DNA from: Akkermansia muciniphila
GTDB lineage: Bacteria > Verrucomicrobiota > Verrucomicrobiia > Verrucomicrobiales > Akkermansiaceae
Direction: 5' to 3'
Assembly (NCBI GenBank): GCA_004557455.1
Contig: SFDX01000044.1
Location: 1 to 13,621 of the forward strand
Length of the DNA stretch: 13,621 nucleotides
Shown here: positions 8,167 to 13,621 of the stretch, one piece after another
How positions within the stretch are numbered: the first letter of the stretch is position 1
Layout: every line of letters begins with the position of its first letter
Made by a program: the position numbers and the translations under genes
Notes under the pieces: model-generated
Database searches by the model: none
The model's input: only the letters and a program-made list of their open reading frames with translations
What the model was told of the DNA's origin: nothing

Positions 8167-8240
8167 ACATCCACACACTATTCAGCATCAAATACAGGAA
8201 GAAGTCAAGCCTAATTTACTCATTTCTCACCCCTCTGCCG

Positions 8241-10688
8241 CTATTTCTTCTCCTCCTTCGGGAGGTCGATGATGTCGCCGCCGCGTTGGCGGAGGCGTTG
8301 GGGGGCGGGGGCCTTGAGGCGAAGCTTGATGGTGCGGGTGCGACCGTTGCGGCGGGCCTTGACGCGGACGGTGGAGAAGCGGGAGGAATCTGCGGCGGCG
8401 GTGCCGGCGGGTGAGGGCGTGGGAGCGGCCTCGATACGGCGAACAACGGTGGCCATGTGAGCGGCGAAGGCGTCCTCATCCGAGGCGGGGTCAGCCGGGT
8501 CAGGGTCGGGATCCGGCTCGGAAGGCAGGCCCTCCTGCTGCACGGCAGCGGCCCACTCGCTATCCTCGCTGCGCAGGGCAGCGGCCTCGGCCTCCGGAAG
8601 GATGGATGCAACCAAATCCTCCCCGGGTGCATTCTTGTTATCCGGATGATTGCGCAGGTAGCGCTCATACTCCGGATCCGGCTCTGCGCCGTTCTTGATT
8701 GCCAAGTCGTAGGAACGCGCGGCCTCGGGAATCTTCTTCAGCTCCGCATAGAGACGCGACATATTATAATGGGCATCCCCCAAGGCAGGATTGAGCTTCA
8801 CCGCCGCCGCGTAGTGCTTCAGCGCTCGCTGCAGGTCATCCCCCAACCCTTCGATGTTAGCCAAGTAGAAGAACGCCTCCGCATTGGCGGGGTCGAGCTC
8901 CACTGTGCGAGAGAACAGCACCAGAGCCTCCTGCATGCGGTTGAGGCGATACTGCGCAATGCCTGCCAGATAGTACGGCAGGGCCAGGTCACGCGCCAGA
9001 CGCATCGAACGGTTAAAATACTCCAGAGCCTCCTCGCACTTATTGCGATACAACAGAATCGTCCCGAGGTTCACCAAGCCCGGCACATGGTCCGGTTTAA
9101 CCTCATACAGCGTGCGGTAAAGCTGCTCAGCCGCCGTATAGCGAGCGCGAGAGAACGCACTGTCCGCCAAATTCGCCAGAGCCTCCATCTGCAGGCTGTC
9201 GCGCACCGCCTTAGCTCCTTCATCCTCCTTATTCGAACCATCCCCGGCCACCACGGCCTGCAACACATTACGCTCCGCCGCCGTCAACTCCAGCGTACTC
9301 TCGTCATCCAGCTTCTGCAGAGCGCGGAGCATGGCGGGGTCATTGTTCTTGATCTGCTTGTAGGTCTCGATCATCAGCTTCCGCCCCTCCTCCTGCATCT
9401 CCAGAGAGCGGCGCTGCTTGGCAATCACCTCACGCAGCAGGGCCACCTCCTCCTGCAAGGCAGGGTCAACTTTCGGCCCGTTCTCGCGGGCGTTGAGCTC
9501 CGCCTCCAGGTTATTCAGCTTATCCGTCAGCTCCGAGACACGGATGCGATAGGCACGGTTCTCATCATACACCCCGCTCATTTCATCGCGCAGGCGCTCC
9601 GTCTCCTTCCGTGCGGCATCCAGTTGGCTGCTGAGCACCTCCCGTTCATCCGACGTACCGACCATCTGAGCCTCCAGATCCCGCACGCGGGCCTGCGCCG
9701 CCTTCAGTTGCTCGGCTAGGGTCAGATTCTGGTCCAAGAGCATCTTGGTCTTGTCCGGGTTATTCAACTCCACGATGGCACGCAGCTGCTCATTTTCCAC
9801 CTTCAGAGCATCGCGCTCCGCCGTCACGCGCTTCAACTCCGCACGCGTAGCCGCCAAGGTTCGCTCCAAGTCCTCCGCGCGCTCCTCCGCCTCCTTGCGG
9901 GCAGACTCCGAGGCGCGGTACTTCGCTTCCATCTCCTCCAACTGTTTGGTGAGAGAATCCACCACGCGGTTACCGGCAGCACGCTCGGTGCTCACCTGGT
10001 CCAGCAGCTTCTCATAGCGCTCGCGGTATTGCTGCTGCTCCAGCCGCGCCGTGATGAGCTCCCGGTTCGTCTCATCGAAGCGATTTTTCAGCGCACGGTA
10101 CGCATTAGCCATCTTGCGGATCTCCTCCTGGGCCAAGGCCAGCTGATTCACCAAGCGGCGATCCGCCGCATCGGCATTCGCCGGAAGCCGCACGGGGCGG
10201 TAATCCGTCACCTCATCCGGCAGCACGGTGGGCGTGTTCGGCAGCTCGAGGCTCGGGCCCGTCGTCGCCACGGGGCGCCCCGGCTGGCGGCCCGTCGGGA
10301 TGGGGGAGGATTTAGCCTTCTCCCGATACTTAGCGATGTTATCGGAAAGGATGTTGCGGCGCGCCGCCACGAGAGACGAACGCCAGTCCGGGTAGTCGCG
10401 CACGATGGTCGCCAGCACCTTCTCCGCTTGGCGGGCTCGCTTGATGGCCGCATTGTAATCCTCCTTCGCCGCCATTTTCTCGGACTCCGAGATGTAGCGG
10501 TAGGCATTCAGGTAAAGCTGGTCGGGCGGTAGCTGTTTCTTGGGCTTCTTATCCTCCTCCGCCGGGTTGGGCACCCCCTCCGGCACCAGGGTACGACCGA
10601 GCGTGTTTCCCCACACCGGGGAAACCGCCAGCCACAAAAGAACGGCGCTCAGCAGGGGCCGTACCCCACCTGAATATCTCATCTGCAT
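8241..10688 (-). CDS. Exported coiled-coil and TPR protein
   Basis: About 815 residues, probably periplasmic or envelope-associated. A signal peptide (MRYSGG, hydrophobic PLLSAVLLWLAV, SPVWG) is followed by a Lys-rich linker. A short helical region (LYLNAYRYISESEKMAAKEDY) and a Pro/Thr-rich linker come next. A long heptad-like coiled coil covers roughly residues 180-440, and about five tetratricopeptide repeats cover roughly 500-677. The tail has an acidic Asp-Pro run, then a basic patch rich in Arg and Lys. TPRs and coiled coils assemble proteins, so a scaffold role at the envelope is likely, but I cannot name the partner. The upstream GTG at 10700 is unlikely to be the start because the promoter would begin transcription at about 10696. 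ATG 10688 or ATG 10682 fit, both with very short leaders. It is divergent from the RlpA-like lipoprotein gene. Confidence 0.88.
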   Translation of the reverse strand: MQMRYSGGVRPLLSAVLLWLAVSPVWGNTLGRTLVPEGVPNPAEEDKKPKKQLPPDQLYLNAYRYISESEKMAAKEDYNAAIKRARQAEKVLATIVRDYPDWRSSLVAARRNILSDNIAKYREKAKSSPIPTGRQPGRPVATTGPSLELPNTPTVLPDEVTDYRPVRLPANADAADRRLVNQLALAQEEIRKMANAYRALKNRFDETNRELITARLEQQQYRERYEKLLDQVSTERAAGNRVVDSLTKQLEEMEAKYRASESARKEAEERAEDLERTLAATRAELKRVTAERDALKVENEQLRAIVELNNPDKTKMLLDQNLTLAEQLKAAQARVRDLEAQMVGTSDEREVLSSQLDAARKETERLRDEMSGVYDENRAYRIRVSELTDKLNNLEAELNARENGPKVDPALQEEVALLREVIAKQRRSLEMQEEGRKLMIETYKQIKNNDPAMLRALQKLDDESTLELTAAERNVLQAVVAGDGSNKEDEGAKAVRDSLQMEALANLADSAFSRARYTAAEQLYRTLYEVKPDHVPGLVNLGTILLYRNKCEEALEYFNRSMRLARDLALPYYLAGIAQYRLNRMQEALVLFSRTVELDPANAEAFFYLANIEGLGDDLQRALKHYAAAVKLNPALGDAHYNMSRLYAELKKIPEAARSYDLAIKNGAEPDPEYERYLRNHPDNKNAPGEDLVASILPEAEAAALRSEDSEWAAAVQQEGLPSEPDPDPDPADPASDEDAFAAHMATVVRRIEAAPTPSPAGTAAADSSRFSTVRVKARRNGRTRTIKLRLKAPAPQRLRQRGGDIIDLPKEEKK

Positions 10689-10702
10689 ACGCGTACGCAC
10701 CC

Positions 10703-10731
10703 ATCATAAACGTATTCTGCCCCCGTGGCAA
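10703..10731 (-). promoter_or_regulatory. Promoter of the coiled-coil/TPR gene
   Basis: On the minus strand TTGCCA (10731-10726), 17 bp and TATGAT (10708-10703). Transcription near 10696 leaves a leader of about 8 bases to ATG 10688 or 14 bases to ATG 10682, and excludes the GTG at 10700. The -35 box is identical to that of the GH20 promoter. Confidence 0.7.
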
Positions 10732-10761
10732 GCAAGAATCATGTACGCAGAGGCAGAGTTT

Positions 10762-10776
10762 TGTCCCCATGGCGAA
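10762..10776. repeat. 15-bp intergenic repeat, copy 2
   Basis: Exact second copy of TGTCCCCATGGCGAA (first at 5126-5140). It lies between the divergent promoters of the TPR and RlpA-like genes and ends 7 bases before the rlpA -35 box. A protein bound here could affect both genes. Confidence 0.4.
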
Positions 10777-10783
10777 AAAGAGC

Positions 10784-10812
10784 TTGCGGGCACCGCCGTT
10801 TTTCGGTAGAAT
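10784..10812 (+). promoter_or_regulatory. Promoter of the RlpA-like gene
   Basis: TTGCGG (10784-10789), 17 bp and TAGAAT (10807-10812). The -10 box ends six bases before the ATG at 10819, so the expected first transcribed base is the A of the start codon. The mRNA is probably leaderless. Confidence 0.65.
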
Positions 10813-10818
10813 GAGGCC

Positions 10819-11289
10819 ATGTTGACCCTCCGCTCCGCCATGGCCCTGCTGTTCACCGGTCTGCTCCTTACCGCCTGCGGGCAATCTTTCCCGGTATACA
10901 AGGGGTATAAAATGAGCCCCTACACCCTGGGGGGTAACCGCTTTGTGCCTATGAGCATACCGCAGGCCCTGCGTTACAAGGCGGAGGGCATCGCCTCCCA
11001 CTACGAGGCAGACGGAGCCATCGGTGCCATCGGTCAAAAACTGTACGCCGGCCAACTCTACGCCGCGCACCGCACCCTCCCCCTGCCCTGCCGCGCACGC
11101 ATTACCAACCTGCAGAACGGCCGCAGCTGCGTGGTTCGCATTGCCGACCGAGGGCCCTACATCGCCGGCCGTCTCATCGACCTCAGCACCGCTGCCGCAG
11201 AGGAACTCGGCTTCCGCCACCACGGCCTCCAACGCGTCCGAGTGGAGGTTCTCTCCGTGGGCGATGGCCCTTACATGCGCACCCTGTAA
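10819..11289 (+). CDS. rlpA: RlpA-like double-psi beta-barrel lipoprotein
   Basis: RlpA-type lipoproteins act at the septum, some as lytic transglycosylases on peptidoglycan lacking stem peptides. The 156 residues start with a lipoprotein signal (MLTLRSAMALLFTGLL) and the lipobox LTAC, lipidated Cys20. The double-psi barrel follows: GIASHY (57-62), AAHRTLPLP (82-90), RITNLQNGRSCVVRIADRGPY (94-114, interrupted here only by description) and GRLIDLSTAAAEELGF (117-132). Asp110 in ADRGP is kept. The usual TANGE segment is instead Gly-Ala-Ile-Gly-Gln (69-73), replacing a conserved acidic residue by Gln73. There is no SPOR domain, as in short family members. The start is supported by the signal peptide and by a promoter placing transcription on the ATG; there is no SD. 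The next ATG, at 10840, would give a signal peptide without its positive charge. It is divergent from the coiled-coil/TPR gene. Confidence 0.9.
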   Translation: MLTLRSAMALLFTGLLLTACGQSFPVYKGYKMSPYTLGGNRFVPMSIPQALRYKAEGIASHYEADGAIGAIGQKLYAGQLYAAHRTLPLPCRARITNLQNGRSCVVRIADRGPYIAGRLIDLSTAAAEELGFRHHGLQRVRVEVLSVGDGPYMRTL

Positions 11290-11521
11290 ACACGCCCTTG
11301 AACCGGGCGGAGGGAACCGGGCGTCCTCCCCCCCACTCCGAAAATACGCAGTCTATTTCCGGCCGGGCAGGTCGCTCAGTTTCCGCCACCTCCATCCCGG
11401 ATGGTGTACACGCCGATTATCTTGTGTCCGAATAGTGCTTATTAAGCCGCTTATTTCACGTTCTCAGAGCATTTCCGTCGAATAATGAACGCAGAATCTT
11501 CAATACAGGACGAAAAAATAC
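11290..11521. other. Intergenic stretch after the RlpA-like gene
   Basis: No gene is visible. Just after the stop, CGCCC (11293-11297) and GGGCG (11305-11309) could form a small stem, and GAACCGGGCG is directly repeated at 11300-11309 and 11314-11323. No T tract follows, so this is not a convincing intrinsic terminator. Base composition shifts to A+T-rich from about 11400, marking the edge of the accessory part. Confidence 0.5.
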
Positions 11522-11550
11522 ATGACAAATGGGGATAGAAGTGCTATAAG
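11522..11550 (+). promoter_or_regulatory. Promoter of the abiF-type RNA
   Basis: ATGACA (11522-11527), 17 bp and TATAAG (11545-11550), each one base off consensus. Transcription would start near 11557, a few bases before the structured region. Confidence 0.7.
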
Positions 11551-11556
11551 AAATTT

Positions 11557-11617
11557 GCCTTGACACACCCCGCCTAGGTCTCCCAAAGGAGACTGCGCAT
11601 TAGGATGTGCTTTTTTT
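11557..11617 (+). ncRNA. Candidate abiF-type structured RNA
   Basis: About 60 bases between a good promoter and the start of an Abi_2 remnant. A perfect inner stem pairs GTCTCC (11578-11583) with GGAGAC (11588-11593) around a CAAA loop. An outer stem pairs CACA (11564-11567) with TGTG (11606-11609) and CC (11569-11570) with GG (11603-11604), with one C-A mismatch. A T7 tract (11611-11617) follows and may end the RNA. Conserved structured RNAs (the abiF motif) are known directly upstream of Abi_2 genes, and position and form match. The family assignment is from memory of that arrangement; a covariance-model hit would settle it. The RNA looks intact although the gene behind it is not. Confidence 0.7.
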
Positions 11618-11850
11618 ATGCAAGTATACGACCATCAGTTTGAGGACTGCGACGGTTTAGTATCCATTCTTCTCAAAAAAAGGGATGGCCGGAGATCCTG
11701 CTGTAATAGCTCGGAGATTGGAGGATGTAGGCTATCAACGGTTGAGCTCCTATTGGAAGCCCTTTGAATATGATGTTATCAAGTTAGATATAGAGAAAAT
11801 TCGGGATATCTACTGCTTCGTCTCTCGGGCGCACGTCAAGGCTTTCCGGT
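11618..11850 (+). pseudogene. Decayed Abi_2 (AbiD/AbiF-type) abortive-infection gene remnant
   Basis: Abi_2 proteins (HEPN-related) are phage-defence effectors of about 300 residues. Only the beginning survives. From the ATG at 11618 the frame reads MQVYDHQFEDCDGLVSILLK and KR. It then breaks at about 11676-11685, next to an A7 run. In another frame it continues MAGDPAVIARRLEDVGYQRL then SSYWKPFE, which matches the family segment ending YYRLSxYWxPF. A further piece, IEKIRDIYCF, resembles the family's Y-x-FD-x-x-LR region but is too close and lacks the Asp. After about 11850 nothing similar remains, because the convergent gene's stop codon lies at 11873. Frameshift, internal deletion and 3' truncation all point to a dead gene. 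The right boundary is approximate. Confidence 0.72.
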
Positions 11851-11872
11851 GCTCGGTTGTGTTGCGTGCCTG

Positions 11873-13369
11873 CTACTCTTCTTCGCCCCAAGCCTTGGGT
11901 AGTGTGAAACGGTACAGGTGGCTGCCGGTTCTCACGGTGTGTTCCAATACCCACAAGAAGTCCTTGCCCTCTGTTACCGGAGGCTCATATTCCAAGACGC
12001 CGTCTGCGGAAACGGCGATGAGTTCTGTTCCGCCGTTCAGCAGTTTCGGAAGAAAGAACAGGAGGTTGGGCGATTGTATTTCGATGACCTCGGGGCAGCC
12101 GGGGCGCACAATGATATACATGTAAAGCCCGTTTTCCGCCTGGCGGCGCTGCAAAAGAGCTACACCGTATTTCCCGACCTTCTGCGGAAGCGTTACCCTG
12201 AATAACGGAAACTCTTCGGGAGAGAGCAGCATATCAAAAGGCTGCCGGGTAGCCTCCTTGCTCAGCAGGGTACGAAAGTCCCCCGAGTCGACAAGCGTGC
12301 CGTCCGGCCGGCAATAGGCGTAAACATTCCGTTGGGCCTCACCCCCGTGGGTCCAGTAAAAGAACAGCAAATCCCGCTCCCTCTGCTCACCCTCCAAATA
12401 ACCGTACGTGCTTCCTATCTTCTGCTGCTCAACGGCAGCCCCACCCTGTGGCTTCCATTCCAAGATTGTCCTGAGGACCTTCCCCTTCGCATCTCTCAGT
12501 TGCAGTCGGCAATCGGTCTGAAGAAAGGGGCAGCGCCTGTAATGCTCATCATCTCGGTAGCATTGTGCAACGGCAGTATCCGGACCGAAGTACCTCGCAT
12601 ATTGCAAGGGATTCGTAGCCGTGTCGGCCCAAGAAGAGCCCCGGCAGGGTGTGAGCAAGTGGTGTATCTGCATCCTGTAGATCAACGGATCTGTCAGCGC
12701 ATCAAAAGCCGGGTTACACATTAACCAAATGCCGGTGCGCCCGATTTCATCCGCGCGTGACGGGTGGAGGGCATAGGGGTAATAGGTGTTATCCGGGGTT
12801 CTCTCGACTCCCTCGTTCTCTGAATCAAACGCACTCAGGCCCTTATATTTTCCCTCATAATCGAATACATTCCAATCCCCCTGCATAAAAAAGCCATCCT
12901 TCTCCGTGCAGATTGACTGACCGGAACTACCCGTCAACCCCATCTTGTGTGCACCGTAACAGTAGCCGCCTTCGCCCCATGAGGCATTGCACTCCGTGTA
13001 ATCCATCCCCTTTGTTTCGGGATTTTCAACATGAGATACGCGATGCTCATCGAGGTGGTAGATGAACGTGTCGGACATATAAAACGACTGAATCACAAGC
13101 ACCTTTTCCTGCTCAAGCAGATAAAGCGCAGCCTCCTCCACAGGGTGAGATTTCCGAGGATCCGAAAGACGAAGCCCGAGGCAAGTCTGCATCGCCTCCG
13201 GCGCAGTCGGTGTATAGGTACCGTCTTCGCTTCGAGCCCTCTGTGTGATCCGGCAAACAGGTTCCCAACCCTGCTTCTCCGCTGCGCTCCTGTTCTCCTC
13301 GGCACCGGCACAGCACATCCCGGTGAGAAGCAGCGGGAATAACATCAACAACAATGTCCTATCTTTCAT
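11873..13369 (-). CDS. Secreted cysteine-rich protein of unknown function
   Basis: I do not recognise this 498-residue protein. It has a Sec-type signal peptide (MKDRTLLLMLFPLLLTGMCCAGA, cleavage probably after AGA). The two cysteines lack a proper lipobox, so a lipoprotein is less likely. The mature part has about a dozen cysteines, many Trp and Tyr, and short Asp/Gly turns. It alternates strand-like segments (LFRVTLPQKVGKYGVALLQR; LYMYIIVRPGCPEVIEI), suggesting a disulphide-bonded beta-rich exported protein. No membrane span follows the signal. The ATG at 13369 is the only start giving a full signal peptide. I see no strong promoter or SD. It is convergent with the Abi_2 remnant, whose 3' end it replaces. 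Composition is nearer to the core genome than the adjoining intergenic DNA. Confidence 0.82.
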   Translation of the reverse strand: MKDRTLLLMLFPLLLTGMCCAGAEENRSAAEKQGWEPVCRITQRARSEDGTYTPTAPEAMQTCLGLRLSDPRKSHPVEEAALYLLEQEKVLVIQSFYMSDTFIYHLDEHRVSHVENPETKGMDYTECNASWGEGGYCYGAHKMGLTGSSGQSICTEKDGFFMQGDWNVFDYEGKYKGLSAFDSENEGVERTPDNTYYPYALHPSRADEIGRTGIWLMCNPAFDALTDPLIYRMQIHHLLTPCRGSSWADTATNPLQYARYFGPDTAVAQCYRDDEHYRRCPFLQTDCRLQLRDAKGKVLRTILEWKPQGGAAVEQQKIGSTYGYLEGEQRERDLLFFYWTHGGEAQRNVYAYCRPDGTLVDSGDFRTLLSKEATRQPFDMLLSPEEFPLFRVTLPQKVGKYGVALLQRRQAENGLYMYIIVRPGCPEVIEIQSPNLLFFLPKLLNGGTELIAVSADGVLEYEPPVTEGKDFLWVLEHTVRTGSHLYRFTLPKAWGEEE

Positions 13370-13530
13370 GGCGTCGTGAATAATTCGGATATGCGCCGAT
13401 CACCCAAGAATCGTACTCAGAGACTGCATGTCGCACCGGATCAGCATGATATTCATCTTTCCGAATCAGGGTAAGAGGCTATTCAAGTAAAACCTACTCA
13501 ATATTTAAAACCTGCTTTACTTTTATTAAA
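13370..13530. other. A+T-rich intergenic stretch before the right-edge gene
   Basis: No complete gene. On the minus strand an open stretch of about 40 codons (roughly 13483-13360) contains DEYHADPVRHAV and, after a gap, SWVIGAYPNY. This vaguely recalls the NPVRxGLV...W...SSY ending of Y1 (REP-associated) transposases. It has no start and may be chance. From about 13480 the sequence is strongly A+T-rich. Confidence 0.35.
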
Positions 13531-13559
13531 TTGGCATATTAAGATTATTGTGATATAAT
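13531..13559 (+). promoter_or_regulatory. TGN-extended consensus promoter at the right edge
   Basis: TTGGCA (13531-13536), 17 bp, and a perfect TATAAT (13554-13559) preceded by TGA, an extended -10. This is the strongest -10 in the window. Six bases separate it from the ATG at 13566, so transcription should start at the ATG. Confidence 0.75.
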
Positions 13560-13565
13560 ATCCCC

Positions 13566-13621
13566 ATGGAAGGGCAGATAGACCTCAAACACATGAAGAA
13601 GGCAGAGAAAAAAGCACTCCG
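13566..13621 (+). CDS. Start of a gene running off the right edge, product unknown
   Basis: An open frame of 18 codons plus two bases begins at the ATG at 13566: MEGQIDLKHMKKAEKKAL, a charged, lysine-rich start with no signal peptide. It sits exactly where a strong promoter would begin transcription, which is the main support for it being a gene. No SD is possible on such an mRNA. Too little is present to name a family. Confidence 0.55.
   Translation, partial: MEGQIDLKHMKKAEKKAL

Noticed and set aside
8457..9719. A 420-codon plus-strand open frame
   Set aside because: Antisense to the coiled-coil/TPR gene; the Gln/His/Leu-rich translation mirrors the coiled-coil codons.
10549..11232. A 227-codon minus-strand frame across the divergent gap
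   Set aside because: It would overlap the RlpA-like gene, both promoters and the TPR signal peptide, and shows no domain.
11293..11330. Intrinsic terminator after the RlpA-like gene
   Set aside because: A weak 5-bp GC stem is possible, but no T tract follows.
13480..13560. Inverted repeats of an insertion sequence at the right edge
   Set aside because: The DNA is A+T-rich, but I found no convincing inverted repeat, and the right end lies outside the window.
1..13621. CRISPR array, tRNA or rRNA genes
   Set aside because: No regularly spaced repeats and no tRNA- or rRNA-like sequence seen on either strand.

Overview
The window holds one long run of minus-strand genes (1-10688), a short plus-strand lipoprotein gene facing away from it, and a right-hand accessory end with a decayed defence gene. 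Most of it is GC-rich. Two parts are visibly richer in A+T: the surface-glycan pair at 5158-8166 and the right end from about 11400. Few starts have a Shine-Dalgarno (SD) sequence. Six promoter-like pairs are readable, and every one has exactly 17 bp between the -35 and -10 boxes. A secreted GH20 hexosaminidase, tandem NSS transporters, an RgpF-type protein, a large secreted coiled-coil/TPR protein and SD-poor starts would suit a Gram-negative gut or host-associated bacterium, possibly an Akkermansia-like verrucomicrobium. That placement is inference from gene content, not a search result.

Region by region. 1-1424 (minus): the first 474 codons of an exported GH20 beta-N-acetylhexosaminidase, cut by the window edge, with its own promoter in a 74-bp gap. 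1499-5050 (minus): a three-gene transporter operon. It starts with a 38-residue single-span protein resembling the small subunit of methionine/alanine-type NSS importers, followed by two tandem paralogous NSS symporters, all behind a near-consensus promoter. 5158-8166 (minus): a polytopic GT-C-like membrane protein and an RgpF-type glycan protein whose frame is broken by a single in-frame TAG. 8241-10688 (minus): a large exported protein with a long coiled coil and about five TPRs. 10819-11289 (plus): a short RlpA-like lipoprotein, divergent from the TPR gene and apparently on a leaderless mRNA.

11290-13621: a strong promoter drives a compact structured RNA ending in T7, immediately followed by the frameshifted and truncated start of an Abi_2 (AbiD/AbiF) gene. 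This looks like an abiF-type RNA with the wreck of its partner. A convergent gene encodes an unrecognised secreted, cysteine-rich 498-residue protein. At the right edge a TGN-extended consensus promoter sits six bases before the ATG of a gene that runs out of the window.

The left half reads as cell-envelope and nutrient functions: hexosamine release from glycans, sodium-driven amino-acid uptake, surface glycan and envelope assembly. The best candidates for something unusual are the orphaned abiF-type RNA, the amber codon inside rgpF, the unusually long NSS extracellular loop, and the leaderless starts. I did not find a clearly new multi-gene system.
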